In this document: positions 28,975-37,124 of the stretch, in pieces | How positions within the stretch are numbered: the first letter of the stretch is position 1 | Layout: every line of letters begins with the position of its first letter | From: CAYZWU01 sp964482235 | Lineage (GTDB): Bacteria; Planctomycetota; B15-G4; CAYZWU01 | Direction of reading: 5' to 3' | Length of the DNA stretch: 64,000 nucleotides | NCBI GenBank assembly: GCA_964482235.1 | Contig: CAYZWU010000026.1 | Span: 9,220 to 73,219, forward strand | Position numbers and translations under genes: made by a program | Notes under the pieces: generated by a model | Database searches by the model: none | Told to the model about the DNA's origin: nothing | What the model saw: the letters and a program-made list of their open reading frames with translations, nothing else

Positions 28975-30899
28975 TTCTTCTTGCTCTTTCTGACAATCGT
29001 TCTTTGCTCTTCCGGGATGGGAGGCGGCACGGGTTCGCCGGAAATCTTGATCACCGAACCGAACTTGTCGGGACAGACGTCGTGACAGGTGCCGCAGTTC
29101 GTGCACCTGTCCTGGACGATGATGTGGATCTTCTTCTTGCCGCCGTCGATCGCTTCCTCCGGGCAGCTCTTCAGGCAGAGGCCGCAGCCCGTGCACTTCT
29201 CGGGATCGATGTAGTAGGCGATCAGCTTTCTGCAGGAGAGGGCGGGGCAGCGCTTCTCCTCGATGTGGGCCTTGTACTCGTCCTCGAAGTAGCGGAAGGT
29301 GCTCAGGAACGGGTTGGCCGCCGTGCTTCCCAGCGCGCAGAGCGAGGCTTCGACAGCTGTTTCGGCCAGGTCCTGCAGGGTCTCGATGTCGCCTTCCTTG
29401 CCCTCGCCCTCGGTGATCCTGGTGAGAATCGCATGCATCTGCCTCAGGCCTTCACGGCAGGGAACGCATTTGCCGCACGACTCATCGGTCAGGAAATCGA
29501 CGAAGTACCTGGCCACATCGACCATGCAGGTATCCTCGTCCATGATGATCATGCCGCCCGAGCCCATCATGGAGCCGGCCGCGGTGAGCTCGTCGAAGCC
29601 GACCTTCAGATCGAGCAGGTTTTCGGGGAGGCAGCCGCCCGACGGGCCGCCGGTCTGCACGGCCTTGAATTTCTTGTTCTTCGGGATTCCGCCGCCGATG
29701 TCGAAGATGACCTCTCTCAGGCTGATGCCCATGGGCACCTCCACGAGGCCGGTGTTGTTGATCTTGCCCACGAGGGAGAAGATCTTCGTGCCCTTGCTTC
29801 CATCGGTTCCGATGGCGGCGTAGGCCTTGGCGCCCCTGTTGATGATCAGCGGGACGTTGGCCCAGGTCTCCACGTTGTTGATGTTCGTCGGCTTGCCCCA
29901 GAGCCCTTTCACGGCAGGGTAGGGCGGCCGTGGTCTCGGTTCTCCGGCTCTCCCCTCGAGGGACTTGAGCAGGGCCGTCTCCTCACCGCAGACGAAAGCG
30001 CCGGCGCCCCGATGTACCTTGACGTTGAAATCGAATCCCGAGCCGAGGATGTCCTCTCCCAGGAGCCCGCACTCCTCGGCACGCGCGATGGCGATGCTCA
30101 GGTTCTCGAGGGCCAGGGGATACTCCTGGCGAACGTAGAAATAACCCTCGTGGGCTCCGATGGCATAGGCGCCGATGATCAGACCCTCGAGCACGCCGTA
30201 GGGATTTCCCTCCATGAGCGATCTGTCCATGTAGGCACCCGGATCGCCCTCGTCGCAGTTGACAACCACGTACTTCGGTTCACCCCGGGCGGCCCGGGCG
30301 AATCCCCACTTGAGACCGGCCGGGAAGCCGGCGCCGCCTCGTCCCCTGAGCCCGGCGTCCTTCACCTCGGCGATCACCTCCTCGGGAGTCATCTCGATAA
30401 GCGCCTTGACCAGGGCCTTACCGCCGTCATCGGCCAGGTAGTCCTCGATGCTTTGCGGAGCGATTCTTCTGTTGGCGCCAAATACGATTCGCTGCTGATG
30501 CTGGTAGAAGGGAATGTCCGGTTCATGGGCGATCTTGTCACCCGTGGTGGGGGAGGTGTAGATCAGACGGTCGATGACCTCGCCCCCCTTGAGGGTGGCC
30601 GAGATGATTTCGGGAACATCTTCCGGCGTCACCTGGAGATAGCAGATCTTCTCGGGATCGAAAACAACGATGGGGCCCTTCTCGCAGAAGCCATGGCAGC
30701 CCGTTCGCCTGAAATGGACTGTGTCCGCCATCCCCTGGTTTTCCAGCTCCTCCTCGATGGCGAGAGCGACCTCTTTGCTTCCCGTGGCATGGCAGGCCGT
30801 GCCGCTGCAGAGGGTGATGCACGGCATCTCCGGATCCCGTTCCGACAGGATCTTTTTCCTGAAAGCCTCCAGCTCGACAGGAGAATTTATCCTTGGCAT
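28971..30899 (-). CDS. bamH: BamH-like subunit (NuoF-type flavoprotein)
   Basis: 642 residues. Domains in order: a thioredoxin-like [2Fe-2S] segment (Cys27, Cys31, Cys36, with CHGFCEKGP further on), the NuoF core with FMN/NADH-binding loops (GRGGAGFPAGLKWGF near 190, NCDEGDPGAYMDR), the cluster-binding region SCGKCVPCREG near 475, and a C-terminal two-cluster ferredoxin (CTGCGLCLKSCPEEAIDG, CTNCGTCHDVCPDKF). This matches NuoF/HydB-type NAD(P)H- or ferredoxin-linked subunits and BamH of the class II benzoyl-CoA reductase. It probably feeds or draws electrons from NAD(H), supplying the bifurcating end of the complex. It overlaps the downstream gene by 4 nt. Confidence 0.87.
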   Translation of the reverse strand: MPRINSPVELEAFRKKILSERDPEMPCITLCSGTACHATGSKEVALAIEEELENQGMADTVHFRRTGCHGFCEKGPIVVFDPEKICYLQVTPEDVPEIISATLKGGEVIDRLIYTSPTTGDKIAHEPDIPFYQHQQRIVFGANRRIAPQSIEDYLADDGGKALVKALIEMTPEEVIAEVKDAGLRGRGGAGFPAGLKWGFARAARGEPKYVVVNCDEGDPGAYMDRSLMEGNPYGVLEGLIIGAYAIGAHEGYFYVRQEYPLALENLSIAIARAEECGLLGEDILGSGFDFNVKVHRGAGAFVCGEETALLKSLEGRAGEPRPRPPYPAVKGLWGKPTNINNVETWANVPLIINRGAKAYAAIGTDGSKGTKIFSLVGKINNTGLVEVPMGISLREVIFDIGGGIPKNKKFKAVQTGGPSGGCLPENLLDLKVGFDELTAAGSMMGSGGMIIMDEDTCMVDVARYFVDFLTDESCGKCVPCREGLRQMHAILTRITEGEGKEGDIETLQDLAETAVEASLCALGSTAANPFLSTFRYFEDEYKAHIEEKRCPALSCRKLIAYYIDPEKCTGCGLCLKSCPEEAIDGGKKKIHIIVQDRCTNCGTCHDVCPDKFGSVIKISGEPVPPPIPEEQRTIVRKSKKK

Positions 30900-30908
30900 C
30901 GTCCTTCC

Positions 30909-31403
30909 TTACTCGTAGCTGTTGATCACGTCCGCAGTCGCGGCGGGCGAGATTTTCCCGTGAGTCTTGCCGTCGATTTCCATTACCGGACCCAGCGCGC
31001 AGCAGCCGAGGCAGTTGACCGTCTCCAGGCTGAACTTCAGGTCGAGATCCGTTTCACCGGGCTTGATCCCGGTCAGGTTCTCGACCTTTTCGAGCACCCG
31101 GGTTGCGCCGCGGACATGGCAAGCCGTCCCCATGCAGATGTGAACCTGGTGGCGCCCCTTGGGAACGAGGCTGAAAGCCTTGTAGAAGGTCGCGATATGC
31201 TGGATCCGGCTCAGCGGCACATCGAGCTTCTCGCCGACCCTGGCAAGGGCCTCCTTGGGAAGCCAGCTGTTCTCGCGCTGTATCTCCAGCAGGATCTGGA
31301 TCAGAGCGCTGGCTTCGCCCTGGTAGGCATCTATGATTCGATCGACCGTGGCTGTTTCCATTCCCTGCTCTTTCATAGAATAGGTTTTCGAGTGGATTCT
31401 CAT
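30909..31403 (-). CDS. bamG: BamG-like subunit (NuoE-type [2Fe-2S] protein)
   Basis: 164 residues from the ATG at 31403, which overlaps the stop of the bamF-like gene (ATGA); starts at 31376 and 31361 are also possible. It is a NuoE-type thioredoxin-like ferredoxin: the N-terminal helical bundle ends ...SRIQHIATFYKAFSLVPKG, and the cluster ligands are in ICMGTACHVRG and ETVNCLGCCALGP. NuoE partners NuoF in complex I and in many NADH:ferredoxin modules; here BamH lies 9 bp downstream. The expected role is electron transfer within the cytoplasmic complex. Confidence 0.86.
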   Translation of the reverse strand: MRIHSKTYSMKEQGMETATVDRIIDAYQGEASALIQILLEIQRENSWLPKEALARVGEKLDVPLSRIQHIATFYKAFSLVPKGRHQVHICMGTACHVRGATRVLEKVENLTGIKPGETDLDLKFSLETVNCLGCCALGPVMEIDGKTHGKISPAATADVINSYE

Positions 31404-32179
31404 GCCGGTTCTGCCGCGACCGTGTAGCGGTTGCTCTCCACATCGTACTTTACCAGGCCTTGACGCGACGAGCTGTTGATCCGGCGCGCCACCTCCGAGG
31501 GATTGAGGCCGAGAAACTCGGAGATCTCGACCGTTGAAAGAGGTTTTTCCCGGAGAAGGACCATGATCCTGCTCGTGGCGAGCTTGTCGCTGATCAGTTC
31601 GTCGAAAAGCCGGCCCACCTCGTCGCTGGTGAAGAACTCCCGATACGCCTCTTCCGTCTTGACGGGAACCCTCAATCTTTCACGCTCCACCAGCCTGAGA
31701 TAGGGGATCAGCCTCCGGACAGCCTCGATGTCGTTGATCAGCCGGCTCTTCGCCACTCCTTCGGCTTCGCCGAGAGGTCCGAGGTCCTTGATCTTTCCCG
31801 TGAACCTGTTGATCACGTCGGCCAGCACGATTCCATCGCCGCCCGACATGAATTCGATGGTCAGTCTTTCCGGATTCAGGCCGATGCGCTCCATCAGCTT
31901 CCTGGCAATGTAGGTGTTGCCCAGGGCATCGTAGTTTCCGTGCGTCACGTAGTTGCAGTCGTTCAGGCGACAGCCGCCGATCAGGACGCCGTCCTGTCCG
32001 GCCAGGAAGGCCCTGAAGATGAACTCCAGGTCGACCCTGCCCGAGCACATGACGCGGATCAGCCTGATGTCGCTGTTATACTGAAGACGGGAAACTCCCG
32101 CCGTATCGGCTGCCCCGTATGCTCACCAGTGGCATACGAAACCGATCGTCCTCGGCTTGAAGTCGGGATTCGTGGTCAT
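31400..32179 (-). CDS. bamF: BamF-like selenoprotein (MvhD-type) with C-terminal winged-helix-like domain
   Basis: 259 residues if the in-frame TGA at 32125-32123 (codon 19) is read as selenocysteine. Upstream of it the frame gives MTTNPDFKPRTIGFVCHW, then U, then AYGAADTAGVSRLQY, the normal MvhD/VhuD N-terminus in which this position is Cys or Sec. The ATG at 32179 has AAGGAGGTGA upstream, so translation clearly begins before the TGA. Later iron-sulfur ligands include IRVMCSGRVD, GGCRLNDCNY. MvhD passes electrons from a hydrogenase or dehydrogenase to HdrA, and BamF of Geobacter is a known selenoprotein. Unusually long for MvhD: residues ~175-259 look like a winged-helix domain (KPLSTVEISEFLGLNPSEV). 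Confidence 0.87.
32086..32102 (-). promoter_or_regulatory. SECIS-like hairpin of the bamF-like gene
   Basis: In the mRNA, 20 nt after the UGA, GGCGGGA pairs with UCCCGUC around a GUU loop (7 pairs, one G-U). A bacterial SECIS needs a stem-loop with a G at the start of its loop about 16-37 nt after UGA, and this fits. Confidence 0.65.
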
Positions 32180-32239
32180 CGGGAAACTCACCTCCTTCCA
32201 GATTCCATGCGGCAGTGCAGGAGCCTGCCTGTCCATAAC

Positions 32240-35200
32240 CTACGTTTCGCCCACTGCCGTCTTTACGGGCCGCTCCTTCTCTTCCTCCTCCGGCAATTCC
32301 GCGGCAATCGAGCCGAGCGCATCGATCTGGCTCAGGATCGTCTCGTCGGTGAAGTGCTTCACCATGATCGCATTGGTGGGGCACTTGGCGTTGCAGAGAC
32401 CGTCACCCTTGCAGAGGACGGGGTTGACCCAGGCCTTCGGACCAAACGATGTTTCGCGGAACTCGATCGCGCCGTAGGTGCACGCGGTGATGCAGGCGGC
32501 GCAGGAGACGCAGTCGCGCTCGCTCACCTCGGCCACGGAGCCCGACGCGATGACCGTGTCGTGGGAGAGCAGGGTCACGACCCTGCCGGCGGCGCCGTAA
32601 GCCTGGTTGATCGTCTCCTCGATATGTTTCGGGTAATGAGCCGTCCCGCAGAGAAAGACGCCGTCCGTGGCAAACTCGACGGGCCGCAGCTTGACATGGG
32701 CCTCCTTGAAATACTCGTCGGGGCTCAACGTGACCTTGAAGAGGCCGGCGATTTCCTTCGCCTTCGGGGATGGGACGACGGCCGCCGCCAAGGAGACGAT
32801 CTCGGCATCCAGCTCGAGCCGGCTGCCGAGAATGGGATCGGGGACGCTGACCCGTATGCAGGGCTTTCCGTCCTCGCTGACGGCCTCTTCCGCCTGCGGC
32901 GGCTCGTCGGGGTCATACTGGATGAACTTGACCTCCTTCTCCGCCGCCTCGCGATAAAAGTCCTCCTTGAAGCCGTAGGTCCGCATATCCCGGAAGAGGA
33001 TGTAGATCGCCATCCCGGGATTGAGCTCTTTCAGCGCCAGGGCGTTCTTGATCGCGTGGCTGCAGCAGACGCGGCTGCAGTAGTTCCGGTCCTCGTTCCT
33101 GCAGCCGACGCACTGGATCATCACCAGGCTTCCTGCATCGACGATCGATTCTTCCTTACCGCTGATCTTTTCACCCAGTTCCAGGTGGGTGAAGACCTTT
33201 TCACTCTCTCCGTAGAGGTACTCGGTCGGTTGATAGACATCGGCGCCGACGGCGATGACGGCTGCGCCATGCTTGATCTCCATTGTCCTGCCGTCTGCCT
33301 CGAGGATCGTCGTGAAGTTCCCGACGTAGCCCGATACCGTCCTTATCGAGGCCTCGTGCAGCACGTGGATCCGCTGGTCCTTGTAGACCGACCGGATCAG
33401 GTCGTTCAGATAGGCCTGGACATCCATCCCCTCGAGGGTGGTATGGATCCTCCGCGCCATGCCGCCCAGTTTCTTTTCCTTCTCCACCAGGTGGACGTGG
33501 AATCCCTGCCGGGCGATGGAAAGCGCGCTGACCATGCCCGCGATGCCGCCGCCGACCACCAGGGCCGTCTTTTCCACCGGCAGGTCGAACTCCTGCAACG
33601 GCTTCAGGTTGGCGGCTCTCGCCACGGACATCCGGATGATGTCCGAAGCCTTCTCCGTCGCATCCTCCTTCTGCTTCTGGTGGACCCAAGAGCACTGCTC
33701 GCGAATATTCGCCATCTCGCAGTAGTACTGGTTGAGCCCCGCCTCCCTGAGCGTGTCGCGGAAGAGCCCCTCGAGGGTTCTCGGGGAGCAGGCCGCGATG
33801 ACCACCCGGTTGAGCCCCTTCTCCCTTGCGAGGTCCGTGATCTCCCTGGCGGAATTCGTGGCGCAGGAGAAGAGCTGCTCCTGGGCATGGACCACGCCGG
33901 GCATCGTCCGGCAGTCATCGACCACGGACGGAACGTTCACCACGCTTCCGATATTCGCCCCGCAGTGACAGACAAAAACGCCGATCTTCGGCTCCTGATC
34001 GGCCACATCCGTTTCGGGAGGGTAGATCCTCTCCTCGGCCAGCCTGCCTCGCCTGTGATTGAGGATCTCGCCGCACTGCGATCCGGCGCCGCTGGCGCTG
34101 AAGACCGATTCCGGAATATCGGTCGGCCCCTGCAATGCTCCGCTGACGAAGACGCCGGGCCGGGTGGTCTGCATCGGGTTCTCCTGGCGGGTCTCGACGA
34201 AGCCGTACCGGTCGAGCTCGACGCCGAATGTCTCCGAGAGCCCCTGATGCCCGACCGGCGGATTGAGGCCGACGGACAGGACCACCATGTCGAACTCTTC
34301 CTCCTTGACGCCGTCCTTTGGAGTTGCATATCGAACGACGACATTCCGGCTGTCCGGAACCTCCCTGGCGATGGACGTGTAGCTTCTGATGAAGCGAACC
34401 CCGGGAAGCTGCTCGGTCCTTTGATAGTACAACTCGAAATCCTTGCCGAATGCGCGGATGTCGTTGTGGAAGATCGTGCACTTTGCCTCGGGCTCGTGCT
34501 CCTTGGTCAGGATCACCTGCTTCTGGGTATAGGTGCAGCAGACTCCCGAGCAGTAGCTGTTCTCCCCGGGAGTGACGCGCCTCGAGCCGACGCACTGGAT
34601 CCAGGCGATCTTTCGGGGATGCGCGCTGTCGGAGGTGCGGAGGACCTTTCCCTGGTAGGGCCCGGTCGCCGAAAGGAGCCGCTCGAAATCCATGCTCGTG
34701 ACCACGTTCTGAATCGTCCCGTAGCCGTATTCCTCGACCGCTCCGGGATCGAAGGGCTCCATGCCGGACGATAGAATGATCGTCCCCACGTTCACTTCCG
34801 CTTTCTCGACGACCTGCCCGAAATCGATGGCTTTCTGCTGGCAGACGCTGCTGCAGATGTCGCACTTTCCTTCTTCGAGCCTGAGGCAGGTGTCATCGAT
34901 GTAGGCGACAAGAGGGATCGCCTGCGAAAAATAGACATGAACGGCCTTGTTCTTCGAGATCCCCTGATTGAACTGATCGGGGTATTCCTTGGGGCAGTAC
35001 TTCACGCAGGTCCCGCAGCCGGTGCAGAGGTCTTCCGCGATGTACCGGGGCCTCGTGGCCAGGGTGACGGTGAAATCCCCTGATTCACCCTCGACTCTGT
35101 CCACCTCGGTAAAAGTCAGGATCTCGATGTTTGGATGTCGACCGACCTCCACCATTTTGGGGGCCAGGATTCATATGGAGCAGTCGTTGGTGGGAAAGGT

Positions 35201-35362
35201 CTTGTCCAGCTGGGCCATGTGGCCACCGATGCTCGGTCCCTTCTCCACCAGGTAGACCTTGAAGCCGGCTGCGGCCATGTCGAGGGCGGCCTGAATGCCG
35301 CTGATCCCGCCGCCGACAACCAGAACGTCTCCATAGTTTTTCTCGGTCAGGATCTGTTCCAC
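32240..35362 (-). CDS. bamE: BamE-like selenoprotein (double HdrA flavoprotein)
   Basis: 1040 residues reading the in-frame TGA at 35173-35171 (codon 64) as selenocysteine. The GTG at 35362 opens the HdrA flavin fold (DVLVVGGGISGIQAA), reaches FPTNDCSI, then UGA, and continues ILAPKMVEVGRHPN with no break in homology. HdrA normally has Cys at this point (CSxC). After it come a ferredoxin site (Cys113, 116, 119, 123), HdrA cluster region NSYCSGVCCTYTQ, a second complete flavin module (VVGGGIAGMVSA near 600; NYCSRVCCSHAIK) and a C-terminal two-cluster ferredoxin (~950-990). HdrA is the bifurcating flavin subunit; BamE has this same tandem form. It lies between the BamD- and BamF-like genes. Confidence 0.88.
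35133..35150 (-). promoter_or_regulatory. SECIS-like hairpin of the bamE-like gene
   Basis: In the mRNA, 20 nt after the UGA, GGAGGUC faces GACAUCC across a GGUC loop: six pairs with one internal mismatch. The loop starts with G, and the distance from UGA is the same as in the bamF-like gene. Confidence 0.6.
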
Positions 35363-35399
35363 AAGGATGCATCCTTTTCTGCAATGTGAAGGCGATGAT

Positions 35400-36554
35400 C
35401 TACGCGATCACCTCCTGAAAGATCTCCGTTATGTCCTTGATCTCGATCTTGTCTTCGACTTCCTGGGTCAGGCGGCTGTCCTCGAACATCGTGATGCAGT
35501 AGGGGCAGGCCGTGGCCAGCACCTGGGCTCCGGCGGCGATGGCCTGCTCCACCCTGATGTCGGAGAACCTCTCGCCCTTGGGCGTCTCCATCCATACCCT
35601 TCCGCCGCCGCCGCCGCAGCAGAGGCTGTTCATGCGCGATGCGGTCATTTCGTGGAGCGTCAGGCCCGGAATCCCGCGAAGGATCTCGCGGGGCTCGTCG
35701 AAGATGCCGTTGTGTCGGCCCAGGTAGCAGGGATCGTGATAGGCGACGGCCTTATCGTACGTCCCGGCGATCTCGAGCTTTCCCTCCTTGATCAGCTCGA
35801 GCAGGAGCTGGGTCATGTGAAGCACCTCGAAGCTCACCATGAACTCGGCATACTCGTTCTTGAACGCCTCGTAGCAGTGGGGGGAGGAAACGACGATCTT
35901 CTTCACCCCGCTGTCGATGAACGCCTTGATGTTGTCCCTGGCCAGCTTCCTGTACGTGTCTTCGGCGCCCGTCTTCCGGATGCTCTCGCCGCAGCAGCTC
36001 TCCAGCGTGCCCAGGATGCCGAAGTCGATCCCCGAACTCTTCAGGATCTCGACAGAGGCCCGGGCCACCTTCTTCATCCTGGGATCGTAGCCAAGGTAGC
36101 AGCAGGTGAAGAAGAGGATCTCCGTCCCCTCGGTGAACGGCTTGACGGACAGGTCCCTGGCCCAGTCGGCCCGTTCCGCGCGCTTCTCGTTGAGCGGGTT
36201 GCCTTCACCGGCCAGGCTTCCTCGCGCCGCCTTGGCGGGGCGGGCCGAGGCATGGATCACGTCGTAGTTCGAGGCGAGCCTGCGCAGGGAGACGCCCACC
36301 TCGGGCTGCTTGACGCCTCTGGGGCATCTGTCCGGACAGGTGCCGCAGGTGGTGCAGCGCCAGATGTCCTCGCTCTCGATCTCGGTCAATCCGAAGGTCG
36401 CCTCGCGGATGATTCTCCGAATGCTGAACTGGCGCACCTGATTCCAGGGGCAGACGACGTCGCACTTCCCGCACTGGAAGCAGAGCCTGGATGTCTCGTC
36501 ACCGGCTTCCTTGATCTCCTGGATGATCTCGTCGAAGGGGCAGACAGAATCCAC
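35400..36554 (-). CDS. bamD: BamD-like subunit (HdrD/HdrB-C-type)
   Basis: 384 residues. An N-terminal two-cluster ferredoxin domain (CFQCGKCDVVCPW, CTTCGTCPDRCPRG) is followed by two CCG domains (LFFTCCYLGYD...ESCCGESIRKTG and HDPCYLGRHN...LCCGGGGGRVW...CPYC), the layout of heterodisulfide reductase HdrD. In methanogens CCG domains bind non-cubane clusters that reduce disulfides; in the benzoyl-CoA reductase complex BamD is thought to relay electrons from the HdrA-like BamE toward the BamBC catalytic unit. It lies 9 bp after the bamC-like gene, in the same operon. Confidence 0.87.
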   Translation of the reverse strand: MDSVCPFDEIIQEIKEAGDETSRLCFQCGKCDVVCPWNQVRQFSIRRIIREATFGLTEIESEDIWRCTTCGTCPDRCPRGVKQPEVGVSLRRLASNYDVIHASARPAKAARGSLAGEGNPLNEKRAERADWARDLSVKPFTEGTEILFFTCCYLGYDPRMKKVARASVEILKSSGIDFGILGTLESCCGESIRKTGAEDTYRKLARDNIKAFIDSGVKKIVVSSPHCYEAFKNEYAEFMVSFEVLHMTQLLLELIKEGKLEIAGTYDKAVAYHDPCYLGRHNGIFDEPREILRGIPGLTLHEMTASRMNSLCCGGGGGRVWMETPKGERFSDIRVEQAIAAGAQVLATACPYCITMFEDSRLTQEVEDKIEIKDITEIFQEVIA

Positions 36555-36563
36555 GCGAGTCTC

Positions 36564-37124
36564 CTAACTCTTCTTTCTCATCCTGGCGACGGCATCCACG
36601 ATCTTCTGCCAGCCGTGCCTGTCGACCAGCGCCTCCAGCCCGATATCCACCTCGTCCACCGAGACCTCGTCGTCATCGACTTCCACCTCCCTCTCCTCGT
36701 AGACCAGCGCATCGGCAAGGCACCACTGCACGCACATCGGCTCCTCGAGAGTGGGGTCCGATTCGCAGGTGTCGCACTTGAGAGGGAGGCCGGAGTCGGG
36801 CTCCTTGAAGAAGTCGCGCGACGGGCAGGAGGCCCTGCAGAATGCGCACTCGTCGTATTCCTTACCATCGATCGTGTACTTGTTCCTGCCGGCGCATTCC
36901 GCGGGGGTGTACTCGCCGGCGAAGACGGGAATGTAGATGTCGGAAAGGGGCTCGCGGATCACGCGGATGCGCGCTCTTCCCGGATTGTCGCTGCTGTAGC
37001 GCGGCGCCGAGTGGAATGCGGAGCAGATCACCTCGCAGGCGCGGCAGCCGTTGCACTTGTCCACATCGACCTTGATCGTCTTGATGATCTTCTTCTTCTT
37101 GGCTTTCTTGTTCTCGGCCATCAC
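36564..37124 (-). CDS. bamC: BamC-like ferredoxin subunit
   Basis: 186 residues from a GTG at 37124 followed directly by ATG at 37121; the GTG overlaps the stop of the bamB-like gene. A Lys-rich N-terminus is followed by Cys groups CNGCRACEVIC, DECAFCRASCP, CDTCES and MCVQWC, enough for three [4Fe-4S] clusters, in the pattern of polyferredoxins that partner AOR-type enzymes. The C-terminal 50 residues are acidic and helical. In Geobacter, BamC forms a tight heterotetramer with BamB and feeds electrons to the tungsten site. Same operon and canonical order support that role. Confidence 0.87.
   Translation of the reverse strand: MMAENKKAKKKKIIKTIKVDVDKCNGCRACEVICSAFHSAPRYSSDNPGRARIRVIREPLSDIYIPVFAGEYTPAECAGRNKYTIDGKEYDECAFCRASCPSRDFFKEPDSGLPLKCDTCESDPTLEEPMCVQWCLADALVYEEREVEVDDDEVSVDEVDIGLEALVDRHGWQKIVDAVARMRKKS

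Noticed and set aside
31940..34774. Plus-strand frame of 944 codons opposite the HdrA-like gene
   Set aside because: Mirror of a GC-rich coding strand; composition unlike a real protein, and the opposite strand encodes a clear HdrA.
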